From an uncultured Terriglobus sp. (lineage in GTDB: Bacteria > Acidobacteriota > Terriglobia > Terriglobales > Acidobacteriaceae): DNA of 12,696 bases. The notes beneath the pieces are model-generated. The model did no database searches. It was given only the letters and a program-made list of their open reading frames with translations, and was not told the origin of the DNA. This document shows positions 1-6,670 of the stretch, piece after piece. Every line of letters begins with the position of its first letter. The stretch's first letter is position 1. The stretch covers positions 1 through 12,696 of the forward strand of contig CALMAP010000240.1 of NCBI GenBank assembly GCA_937859825.1, given 5' to 3'. A program made the translations under genes and the position numbers.

Positions 1-345
1 ATCCACTGCGGCGCGGAAACGCTCCTGCACCAGGGCTTCCATCACTTCCTGCCGCACTTCTCGAGCAAAGCGGCTGCGGACGAGCGACTCCGGCACCTTG
101 CCTTCGCGGAAGCCGGGAATGCGGGCCATCTTGGCGTACCGCTTTGTCGTCTTTGAGAAAGCCTTTGAGACTTCTGCCGCGGGTGCTTCCACATACACTT
201 CGCGCTTCAACTCCGGATTCAGCGCGGGTGCATGATTGTGGTGGGCATGCCCCTCATGGGTGTGGCCGGTACTGTTCTGTTCCTGGGAGGTTGCGGGCGC
301 GTCGGGCGCTGCGGTTTCGCTTGTTGCCAATGCTTCTTCGGTCAA
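1..345 (-). CDS. tig: Trigger factor, N-terminal part (cut by window edge)
   Basis: Ribosome-associated chaperone and peptidyl-prolyl isomerase that binds near the exit tunnel and meets nascent chains. Only the first 115 residues are in the window; the gene runs off the left edge. The ribosome-binding domain is identified by the signature RIPGFREGKVP (residues 75-85), followed by the usual helix (SLVRSRFAREVRQEVMEAL). Before this domain lies a low-complexity extension of about 45 residues containing HTHEGHAHHNH (residues 28-38, six His in eleven), which ordinary trigger factors lack. I chose the TTG at 345 because AAAAGG lies 7 nt upstream. An in-frame ATG pair at 417/414 would add a very basic leader and has no ribosome site. 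In many bacteria clpP and clpX follow tig; that part is outside the window. The family call is secure; the start is less so. Confidence 0.9.
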   Translation of the reverse strand, partial: MTEEALATSETAAPDAPATSQEQNSTGHTHEGHAHHNHAPALNPELKREVYVEAPAAEVSKAFSKTTKRYAKMARIPGFREGKVPESLVRSRFAREVRQEVMEALVQERFRAAVD

Positions 346-448
346 AATCGAGCCTTTTCTTCGGAACTTTCGCCGCCTCTCGCATTCACGTAAACGTGGA
401 CGGACGGCTCCCATCATGGTACGGAGGAGAGGGTGGGCGGGTCAAACA

Positions 449-467
449 AGCCCCGCGCTGGGGGACT
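449..467 (-). terminator. Weak hairpin at the end of the epimerase-like gene
   Basis: Read on the minus strand, AG-t-CCCC, a 6-nt loop and GGGG-CT form a short stem, followed by the T-rich CTTGTTTG. It overlaps the stop codon of the epimerase-like gene (466-468) and lies before tig. The stem is short with one bulge, so termination would be weak at best. The rest of 346-465 shows nothing else I can name; a tig promoter is expected there but I cannot place it. Confidence 0.25.
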
Positions 468-1576
468 ACTCGAAAGCGGCCGTTGCAGACTGCCGCGTGG
501 GCGTGGTTGCCGGCAGGATCTCAAGGCGCACATGCCACTGCGCCGCCTGCCCGGGATGAAGCCGGTCGCCGCTGTGATTGCCGTCCGGCGTGGGATCGAT
601 GCTCCTGAAGCCAACCTGGAACGTATGAGATCCGGGATCGGAGTGAACCTGCAGAGCGCGGATATTGGGGTTGAAAGCCGTTGCACGCAGCAGCGTGCCG
701 TTCTGCAAACTTACAAAGCGCACAGCCGGGCCATCTGCAAGGATTTCGGTATGAAGATCGACCAGGGTCATGTCAAACGGCTTTGGGTTGAGATGCTTGC
801 CGGTGGATGAGGCAAAATCCAGGTCTGAGGACGCGGCGCTTTGGGCCGTACCTTTCCATACTTGCCTTGATGGCAAAGTCAGAATGGTGTCGGCGGGGTC
901 TTGCCCCGGCAAGGTAACGGTCGGTCGTAGCGTTGTTTTTCGCTGTGACGATCAAGTCAAGAACGTGGCCGTTCAGCACTGCCGTGACGCTGGCAGTTAC
1001 GTCGGGAGTGGTGCCTGAAGTGGCGGGAAATTTCGCGGAAACCTGACCACCGTCCGGGATGGTCTCAGTTTCCACAGCGGTTGCCAGCGCTGAGCCGATT
1101 AGGTCAGATGTCCCGTTCTCCTGCCGTCCTGAAAAAGGTGCACCCGCTACATAAAGGTGAATGGGTGCGGTCTGTACGTTTGCAACTGGCATTGCTGCGG
1201 CTTCTGCTAGCGGCGGCCCCTGCAGAATGGAAAGTTTGTCGCGCCCAGGCACCGAGACAACGGCCTGTTGAAACTGCATCCCGATGCCGGGCAGCAGAAC
1301 CGCTGAGACGAACGCGGGTACCGTGTCGTCCTGCAGTGGAAGCCGCGTGAGCGTGACGGCCTCCTGTCCGCCTGGCAGCGGTACCGCCGGTGCCGGTAGC
1401 ACGTCGTGCGTCCGCAGCTTGTGGAACGCGGCACGCCGATGTGCCTGCCAGTAAACCGCGAAGAGCAGCACGGCAAGAACAAGGATTCCGGTTGTAATCA
1501 AACCGGAGCCGGCCCTGCGTCTTCCTTGGGAAGAAAAGCGGGCGTTGTTGTGACGAAGATTGGAAGAGTCTGCCAC
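466..1576 (-). pseudogene. Membrane-anchored aldose 1-epimerase-like protein, frameshifted
   Basis: Two minus-strand frames together make one protein. The first runs from GTG 1576 (AGGAG 4 nt upstream). It has a basic N-terminus, one membrane segment (residues about 25-43, GLITTGILVLAVLLFAVYW) and then beta-rich sequence. It stays sensible until about 927 and then becomes Arg/His-rich nonsense. The second frame opens after a TGA at 952-954 and ends at TAG 466. It carries a C-terminal segment (NIRALQVHSDPG... ending HPGQAAQWHVRLEI) that resembles the end of acidobacterial aldose 1-epimerases (galactose mutarotase fold). The frames are joined by a tandem duplication of a 4-bp unit at 919-926. 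Removing one copy gives a continuous 368-residue protein reading ATTVTLPGQDP across the join. The histidine and glutamate expected at a mutarotase active site are not evident, so even the intact form may be a non-catalytic sugar-fold protein. Pseudogene, phase variant and sequencing error all remain possible. Confidence 0.6.
919..926 (-). repeat. 4-bp tandem duplication causing a frameshift
   Basis: GACCGACC on the minus strand (GGTCGGTC on plus) is two copies of a 4-bp unit inside the epimerase-like gene. Four extra bases shift the frame by +1, exactly the shift needed to pass from the upstream to the downstream reading frame. Deleting one copy leaves a continuous codon series with no stop. 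Confidence 0.7.
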
Positions 1577-1596
1577 GGTGCTCCTGCGGTTTCCGG

Positions 1597-1620
1597 TGTG
1601 CTGGCAGACCAGCCAGCACA
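1597..1620. promoter_or_regulatory. 9-bp perfect inverted repeat in a divergent intergenic region
   Basis: TGTGCTGGC and GCCAGCACA are perfect reverse complements separated by 6 nt (1606-1611). The element lies between the epimerase-like gene (start 1576) and the uracil-DNA glycosylase gene (start 1627 or 1645). It could be an operator shared by both genes or an RNA hairpin in a leader. No U-run follows on either strand, so it does not look like a terminator. Confidence 0.5.
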
Positions 1621-1626
1621 GTAAAA

Positions 1627-2358
1627 TTGCCTTTGACTCAGAACATGCTGGTTCGCAAACGCTCAACCATTCAGGCAAGCCTGGACATCATCTCGAAGAA
1701 TATCGTCGCATGTGAGCGGTGCCCGCGTCTGCGTTCCTACTGCACTGCTTTGGGCCAGACCAAGCGCCGTGCGTATCTCGACTGGATTTACTGGGGTAAG
1801 CCTGTACCCGGTTTCGGCGACCCGGCTGCGCGTGTGCTGATCATAGGTCTTGCACCCGGAGCGCATGGAGCGAACCGAACCGGTCGCCCGTTCACTGGCG
1901 ACGGAGCGGGCAATTTCATGTACCCGGTGCTCTACGACACCGGTTTCGCCTCGCAGCCGGAGGCCACCTCACGTGAAGACGGCTTGAAACTTCGAGGTGC
2001 GCGCATCTGCTCTATCTGTCGCTGCGCCCCGCCGGCCGACAAGCCGACACCGGAGGAGCAGCGCAACTGTTCCGTGCACCTTTCGGCTGAAATTGCGGCA
2101 CTGACTCGCATTCGCGTGATCGTTGCACTCGGCCGAATTGCTTTTGACGGCTATCTGAATCACCTGATTCGCAAGGGAGACATCTCGTCTCGCCGTGACT
2201 TCCCGTTTGCGCATGCGGCGGAACATCGGCTGCCCGATGGTACGGTGCTGTTGGCGAGCTACCACCCGTCCTTGCGAAACACCAATACGGGCAGGCTTGA
2301 TCGAGCCATGTTTACCGGCATTTTCGTGCGTGCGCGGGAGCTTGCCGGGCTCTCCTAG
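1627..2358 (+). CDS. Family 5 uracil-DNA glycosylase (UdgB type, 4Fe-4S)
   Basis: Removes uracil, and in this family often other deaminated bases, from DNA as the first step of base excision repair. Counting from ATG 1645 (237 residues), motif A is GLAPGAHGANRTGRPFTGD (68-86). It lacks the acidic or Asn water-activating residue of other UDG families, which is the mark of family 5. Motif B is SYHPSLRNTNTGRL (205-218). The Fe-S ligands are probably C23 and C26 (CERC) plus C127 and C142 (CAPPADKPTPEEQRNC). Two start codons are possible: TTG 1627, giving six more residues, and ATG 1645. Neither has a clear Shine-Dalgarno sequence, so a leaderless or weakly initiated message is possible. The gene stands alone on the plus strand, divergent from the epimerase-like gene. 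The family assignment is firm; substrate range cannot be read from sequence. Confidence 0.93.
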   Translation: MPLTQNMLVRKRSTIQASLDIISKNIVACERCPRLRSYCTALGQTKRRAYLDWIYWGKPVPGFGDPAARVLIIGLAPGAHGANRTGRPFTGDGAGNFMYPVLYDTGFASQPEATSREDGLKLRGARICSICRCAPPADKPTPEEQRNCSVHLSAEIAALTRIRVIVALGRIAFDGYLNHLIRKGDISSRRDFPFAHAAEHRLPDGTVLLASYHPSLRNTNTGRLDRAMFTGIFVRARELAGLS

Positions 2359-2457
2359 ACACCCTCAAACTCAGGGCAAACACAACCTGCTTTCTACGTG
2401 TGGAATCACAAACGGAAAAGAACGGTGCGGAACTGAGAGCACCCTTGAAAGGAAACC

Positions 2458-2808
2458 ATGAGCGCACGCGGATATTGGGTAGCTTTTACAGTTGGATTGG
2501 CCGCAGGTTCGGTGGTGGCCCTCTTGTACGCGCCGCAGTCCGGCGCCAAGACGCGGAAGAAGCTTGGCCTGGCCATGGAAGACGCCGGCGATTACCTGGA
2601 AGATGCAGGAGAGTACCTGCAGGATCAGGCGGAGCGTCTTGCAAAAGAGTCAAAAAAGCTCTACCTCAAGAGCAAGGACAATCTTGAAGACGCGTACGAC
2701 TCCGCCTCGTCTACGCTCGGCGACGCTTTCTCTTCGGCCAAGGGAGTTGGCGAGGAGTATGCCGGAACGGCTGCAGCTTACGGCAAAAAGGTCAAATCCA
2801 TGGTGTAG
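2458..2808 (+). CDS. YtxH domain-containing small membrane protein
   Basis: A 116-residue protein whose N-terminal hydrophobic segment (residues 7-24) runs into the YtxH signature LLYAPQSGAKTRKK (22-35). The rest is a charged amphipathic stretch (EDAGDYLEDAGEYLQDQAERLAKESKK, about 41-67) likely to form a helix or coiled coil, then a Ser/Ala/Gly-rich tail. YtxH family members are small membrane-linked proteins, named after a general-stress gene of Bacillus subtilis; their molecular function is not established. The start is ATG 2458 with AAAGGA about 5 nt upstream. The 99-nt gap after the glycosylase gene probably holds its own promoter, though I cannot place one. A strong terminator follows at 2828-2857. 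Confidence 0.88.
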   Translation: MSARGYWVAFTVGLAAGSVVALLYAPQSGAKTRKKLGLAMEDAGDYLEDAGEYLQDQAERLAKESKKLYLKSKDNLEDAYDSASSTLGDAFSSAKGVGEEYAGTAAAYGKKVKSMV

Positions 2809-2827
2809 CGGATCAAAACGAGAAAGC

Positions 2828-2857
2828 AAGAAGGGAGGCCTGTGGCCTCCCTTCTTT
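2828..2857. terminator. Bidirectional Rho-independent terminator
   Basis: AAGAAGGGAGGCC, a TGT loop and GGCCTCCCTTCTT form a perfect 13-bp stem. A T-rich tail follows on both strands (CTTCTTT on plus, CTTCTTGCTTTCTCGTTTT on minus). It sits 19 nt after the YtxH gene and 17 nt after the clpC stop codon, so it serves two convergent genes. Confidence 0.92.
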
Positions 2858-2873
2858 GGTATGTGCAGAGTGG

Positions 2874-5354
2874 CTATACCAGGCTGAGAGCGGCACCTTC
2901 CGATTGTTCTTCCCCTTCCTGAGACACAGGACGGTAGAAGAGCTGATCGGGTCCAAGATAGACCTCGAGAAACGCCGGTCGCTGTTGAATACCGCCCCCG
3001 ATCAGCGCTTCCGAAAGAGGATCTTCGACGTAGCGTTGCAGGGCGCGGCGCAGTGGACGCGCACCGTACGTGCGGTCGACCAGTGTCTTGTCCAAGATCC
3101 ACTTCTTGGCCTCGTCGGTCACGCTGATGGTAATTGCCTTGTGGACCAGGTTGACATTGAGTTGCTGGACCAGTAGCTCGAGAATCTGCATCAGGTCGGA
3201 ATCCGAAAGCGCCGTAAAAATGATGATCTCGTCGATACGGTTGAGGAACTCCGGATTGAAGGTGCGCTTCACCTCACCCTTGACCAGTTCCTCCATCTTT
3301 TCGGCGACGACCTCGTCCTTGCCGCTCTGGAAACCAAGACCCTCGCGCTTCATCAGGTGCTTGGCACCGATGTTCGACGTCATGATGAGGATCGTGTTTT
3401 TGAAGTCGACCGTGTTGCCCAGACCATCGGTAAGGTGGCCGTCTTCAAAGACCTGCAGCAGCAGGTTAAACACGTCCGGATGCGCCTTCTCAACCTCGTC
3501 GAGCAGGACAACCGAGTACGGCGAACGCTTGACGCGTTCGGTGAGCTGGCCACCCTCCTCGTAGCCGACGTATCCCGGAGGCGAACCGATCAGCTTGCTG
3601 ACAGAGTGCTTCTCCATGAACTCCGACATATCGAAGCGGATCAGGCTCTTGTCGCTGCCGAAGAGGAAGTGTGCCAGCGTGCGTGCCATCTCCGTCTTGC
3701 CGACGCCGGTAGGTCCAAGAAACAGGAAGGAACCGATCGGCCGGGCGGGGTTTTTCAGGCCGGCTCGCGAGCGGCGGATCGCGCGGGCAAGGGCACTAAT
3801 TGCCTTTTCCTGCGAGATCACGCGCTTGTGCAACTCTTCTTCAACGCGGAGCAGCTTCTGCGTCTCTTCTTCCTTGATGGAGGTGATCGGCACCCCGGTC
3901 CAACGACTGACTACGTCCTCGATGTCCTCACGGGTCACAATCCCTGCCGAGGAGTCGTCGAGGTGGTACTTCTCGCGCAGCAATCGCAGGTTGTCGCGCT
4001 CCTTGCGCTCCTCGTCGCTGTAGAAACGGGCTTTCTCGAACTCGTGGTTCGCGATGGCGTTTTCCATGCGGTGCACGATGAACTTGATTCGCTTCTGCAC
4101 CTCGGTCAGTTCTTCAGGCAAGGTGGTCTGGCGCAGCTTCACACGGGCACCGGCCTCGTCGATCAGGTCGATAGCCTTGTCCGGCAGAAAGCGGTCCGGG
4201 ATGTAACGGCTGGAGTGCGAAACGGAGAAGCTGATTGCGTCGTCGGTATAGCTGACGGCGTGGAACTTCTCATACTTTTCCTTGATGCCCATGATGATTT
4301 TCACGGCATCTTCCTCGTTGGGAGGCGGAACCTTGACCGCCTGAAAGCGGCGTTCGAGCGAGCGGTCTTTCTCAATGGACTTGCGGAACTCGCCCGGCGT
4401 GGTCGCGCCGATGCACTGGATTTCACCGCGACTCAATGCCGGCTTCAAAATATTTGCCGCATCGAGGGAGCCCTCGGCCGAGCCCGCGCCCACCAGCGTA
4501 TGCAGCTCGTCGATAAAGACGATGGAGTTCTGGTTCTCCATCAGCTCCTTCATAATCGTCTTCAGGCGTTCTTCAAATTGACCCCGGTACTTCGTGCCCG
4601 CCACGATCAACGACAGGTCCAGCGAAAGCACGCGCTTGTCTGCCAGGAAGCTCGGCACTTCGCCATCGGCGATCTTTTGCGCCAGGCCTTCCACGATAGC
4701 GGTCTTACCGACGCCGGGCTCGCCGATCAGCACCGGGTTGTTCTTGGTGCGACGGCACAAAATCTGGATCACGCGGTCGACTTCCGTGTCGCGTCCCACA
4801 AGAGGGTCCAACTGCTGGTCGGTCGCGGCCTGGGTCAGGTCTCGAGAAAACTCTGCAAGCATGCTTTGCTCATTTGCGTTCGCGCCGCTGCGCTGCTTCT
4901 GTTGCTGCTGCGCGTTCGGTTTTTCCTGCGTGGTGCGCTGCAGTTCCTCCCGGATTGCGGGAAGACGCAGGTTGCGCTCCATGAGGATTTCCGCGGCGAA
5001 GCACTTTTCTTCACGCAGCAGGCCAAGCAGAAGATGCTCCGTGCCGATGTGCTTGTGGCTCAGTCGCTCCGCCTCTTCTGCCGCGTATGCGAGCACGCGC
5101 TTGCACTCGTTTGAGAGTGGCAGGTCGACGGAAGTCGAAACCTTCTCACGGATGGTGGTATGCCCCTCAATCTGTTTGCGGATGGACTCCACCGACGCAT
5201 GCGACCGCAAAAAGCGGTTGGTCAGCGCCTTGTCTTCACGCAAAAGGCCGAGCAGAAGGTGTTCTGTCTCAATGTAGGGCGACCCGAACTGGCTCGCCTC
5301 GTAGCGTGCAAAAAAGATGACGCGCCGTGCCTTTTCCGTATAACGCTCGAACAT
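2874..5354 (-). CDS. clpC: ClpC-type AAA+ unfoldase, ATP-dependent Clp protease subunit
   Basis: Hexameric ATPase that unfolds protein substrates and feeds them to ClpP. The 826 residues contain two Clp N-repeats (about 3-75 and 78-145), a Gln-rich linker (149-156), D1 with Walker A GEPGVGKT (211-218) and Walker B VFIDELH (279-285), and a middle region with a UVR-like coiled coil (about 420-462). D2 follows with Walker A GPTGVGKT (547-554), Walker B VVLLDE (615-620), the ClpP-docking loop LGF (673-675), and a C-terminal D2-small domain. The UVR-containing middle domain makes it ClpC rather than ClpA or ClpB. In other bacteria such a region is where McsB/MecA-like adaptors act; none is encoded here. 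The start is ATG 5354, preceded by AAGGGGG. The frame is open further upstream to 5453 but that part is unrelated to the family. Monocistronic: ends at the shared terminator and begins 279 nt from the next gene. Confidence 0.97.
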   Translation of the reverse strand: MFERYTEKARRVIFFARYEASQFGSPYIETEHLLLGLLREDKALTNRFLRSHASVESIRKQIEGHTTIREKVSTSVDLPLSNECKRVLAYAAEEAERLSHKHIGTEHLLLGLLREEKCFAAEILMERNLRLPAIREELQRTTQEKPNAQQQQKQRSGANANEQSMLAEFSRDLTQAATDQQLDPLVGRDTEVDRVIQILCRRTKNNPVLIGEPGVGKTAIVEGLAQKIADGEVPSFLADKRVLSLDLSLIVAGTKYRGQFEERLKTIMKELMENQNSIVFIDELHTLVGAGSAEGSLDAANILKPALSRGEIQCIGATTPGEFRKSIEKDRSLERRFQAVKVPPPNEEDAVKIIMGIKEKYEKFHAVSYTDDAISFSVSHSSRYIPDRFLPDKAIDLIDEAGARVKLRQTTLPEELTEVQKRIKFIVHRMENAIANHEFEKARFYSDEERKERDNLRLLREKYHLDDSSAGIVTREDIEDVVSRWTGVPITSIKEEETQKLLRVEEELHKRVISQEKAISALARAIRRSRAGLKNPARPIGSFLFLGPTGVGKTEMARTLAHFLFGSDKSLIRFDMSEFMEKHSVSKLIGSPPGYVGYEEGGQLTERVKRSPYSVVLLDEVEKAHPDVFNLLLQVFEDGHLTDGLGNTVDFKNTILIMTSNIGAKHLMKREGLGFQSGKDEVVAEKMEELVKGEVKRTFNPEFLNRIDEIIIFTALSDSDLMQILELLVQQLNVNLVHKAITISVTDEAKKWILDKTLVDRTYGARPLRRALQRYVEDPLSEALIGGGIQQRPAFLEVYLGPDQLFYRPVSQEGEEQSEGAALSLV

Positions 5355-5413
5355 GTTCCCCCTTACGCACATGCATGGCATTGACCAGGCAAAGGCGAAT
5401 GGTTCCTTCCACA

Positions 5414-5450
5414 TTTCCGCTCTGGATAGAAGACCGAAACAGAGCGGAAA
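5414..5450. promoter_or_regulatory. Perfect 10-bp inverted repeat upstream of clpC
   Basis: TTTCCGCTCT (5414-5423) and AGAGCGGAAA (5441-5450) are exact reverse complements separated by 17 nt, 60-96 nt before the clpC start codon. There is no U-run after it, so a terminator is unlikely. It does not match the CIRCE element (TTAGCACTC-N9-GAGTGCTAA) or the CtsR heptad repeat. It could be an operator for a stress regulator or a 5' leader hairpin. Confidence 0.55.
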
Positions 5451-5460
5451 CACCTAGGTG
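5451..5460. promoter_or_regulatory. Perfect 10-bp palindrome CACCTAGGTG
   Basis: Self-complementary decamer directly touching the distal arm of the 10-bp inverted repeat upstream of clpC. The two symmetric elements side by side suggest a protein-binding region. The remaining 5461-5633 has one short repeat (GTGCC-N8-GGCAC, 5534-5551) and a TACACT that could be a minus-strand -10 (5513-5518) but has no matching -35. Confidence 0.4.
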
Positions 5461-5633
5461 GAGACCATGCCGGATAGCACCGACAGGCTCCTGCCCACAT
5501 TTCTTTGCGCTCAGTGTACCCCTTTGCGGCGACGTGCCGTTTGCGTGGCACTGAGACAATGCAACTTCGTTTTCACCTGCCGCATTTGAGGAATTAGGGC
5601 AGACTCATTGGACGCATTTCCAAAAGAAACGAC

Positions 5634-6329
5634 TCAGACGGGGGCGGCTACGAGCCTGCCGTCGCGCAGCAGCAGCGTCCGCCCGCATCGCCGCGCAAAT
5701 GCGGGATTGTGCGTGACCAAAATCGTAGTCATGTCTTTATCGCGGTGAAGCTGTTCCAGTAATTCAAAGACGGTCTCGCCGGTTACGGTGTCGAGGTTTC
5801 CAGTCGGCTCGTCGGCCAACAAGAGCTTTGGCCCGGTCACCAGCGCCCGCGCCAAGGCAACGCGCTGCTGCTCCCCACCGGAAAGTTCACCCGCACGGTT
5901 ACCAGACCGGTGTGCCAGGCCAACCCGTGTCAACCACTCCATCGCACGTTCCTTCGCCAGCGTAGGCTTCCTATCCCGCGCCAGCAGCGGCATCGCAACG
6001 TTTTCCGCGGCGGTGAACTCCGGCAGCAGGTGATGCGCCTGCCAGACATACCCGATCGTCAGGTTGCGGAAGGCCGCCTGCTGCTTCGTGTGAAGCGATG
6101 AAAGCACGGTCCCGTCGATGAATACCTCTCCCGAGGTGACATGGTCCAGCGCACCCAGCAGGTGCAGCAGCGTGCTTTTGCCGGTGCCGCTTGCTCCAAC
6201 GATGGCCAGCATCTCGCCACGCTGCACTTCAAAAGAAAGCCCGTGGAAAAGACGGACCGTGGCAGCAGTCCCGTTTCCTGCATATTCTTTCGTAAGGTCA
6301 GAAACGCGGACCATGGGCGGCAGACTCAT
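5634..6329 (-). CDS. LolD/MacB-type ABC transporter ATP-binding protein
   Basis: Cytoplasmic ATPase subunit of the family that includes LolD (lipoprotein release), FtsE and MacB. The 231 residues show Walker A GASGTGKS (45-52), the Q-loop with Q97 followed by HHLLPEFTAAENVAMP (99-114, typical of LolD), signature LSGGEQQR (149-156), Walker B with the family-typical LLLADEPTGNLD (169-180), and H-loop His207. The start is ATG 6329; ATG 6314 is an alternative five codons later, and neither has a clear ribosome site. The frame is open further upstream to 6728, but that part overlaps the 94-aa gene and is not family sequence. No permease (LolC/E-like) is adjacent, so its partner must be elsewhere. 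The LolD-like subgroup is likely but exact substrate is inferred, so no symbol is given. Confidence 0.92.
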   Translation of the reverse strand: MSLPPMVRVSDLTKEYAGNGTAATVRLFHGLSFEVQRGEMLAIVGASGTGKSTLLHLLGALDHVTSGEVFIDGTVLSSLHTKQQAAFRNLTIGYVWQAHHLLPEFTAAENVAMPLLARDRKPTLAKERAMEWLTRVGLAHRSGNRAGELSGGEQQRVALARALVTGPKLLLADEPTGNLDTVTGETVFELLEQLHRDKDMTTILVTHNPAFARRCGRTLLLRDGRLVAAPV

Positions 6330-6385
6330 CGCGATCAAGTTTACCCGCCGCTGCTCTGCCCGGCTGCGAACGCATCCCACCGCAC

Positions 6386-6670
6386 ATGGACACCCTAACG
6401 TTTCTGGCCCTCGATCCCGGCACACTTTCGGCACCGCTGCAGGCGCTTTGGCACGACGGCCACGGCAACTGGAGCGCCGCTCATGAACTGGCGCAGGCAG
6501 GTGCGGACCGGGACAGCGCGTGGGTACACGCCTATCTTCACCGCAAGGAGGGAGACCAGTGGAATGCGGAGTACTGGTACCGGCGTGCAGGGCGGCCCGT
6601 GTTTGCAGGAACGCTCCCTGACGAATGGTCGGCAATGGTGCAGGACTTGCTGGCAGAATCCGTTCGTTAG
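6386..6670 (+). CDS. Conserved small protein of unknown function (94 aa)
   Basis: A compact, soluble-looking protein with no signal peptide or membrane segment. The striking part is the aromatic, charged stretch DSAWVHAYLHRKEGD (43-57) followed by WNAEYWYRRAGRP (59-71); it has six Trp in 94 residues. I recognise the pattern 'HAYLHRKEGD...YWYRRAGR' as one shared by small hypothetical proteins in several bacterial phyla. A helical-hairpin or TPR-like fold is plausible (AAHELAQ... NAEYWYRRAG spacing) but not shown. The start is ATG 6386 with no obvious Shine-Dalgarno sequence, 56 nt from the divergent ABC ATPase. Its TAG stop (6668-6670) overlaps the glnD TAA stop on the other strand (6667-6669), so the two genes interlock by 4 nt with no terminator between them. 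Confidence 0.85.
   Translation: MDTLTFLALDPGTLSAPLQALWHDGHGNWSAAHELAQAGADRDSAWVHAYLHRKEGDQWNAEYWYRRAGRPVFAGTLPDEWSAMVQDLLAESVR

Noticed and set aside
346..417. ATG-initiated trigger factor with 23-24 extra residues
   Set aside because: The extra part is very basic (RRRKFRRKG) and unlike the family, and no ribosome site precedes the ATG pair. It cannot be fully excluded.
773..918. C-terminal tail of the upstream frame of the epimerase-like gene
   Set aside because: After the duplication the frame turns into Arg/His-rich sequence, while the other frame keeps family-like sequence; this tail is a consequence of the shift.
2492..2887. A 131-codon frame overlapping the YtxH gene
   Set aside because: It runs through the terminator and has a shadow-like composition, while the YtxH frame has a recognisable domain and ribosome site.
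3357..5114. A 585-codon open frame antisense to clpC
   Set aside because: It lies fully inside clpC on the other strand. Its composition (rich in Arg, Leu, Gln, His and Val with no domain signature) is that expected from the complement of a GC-rich gene.
5355..5453. N-terminal extension of ClpC upstream of ATG 5354
   Set aside because: The frame is open but translates through the inverted repeat. The conserved start MFERYTEKAR with its AAGGGGG site is at 5354.
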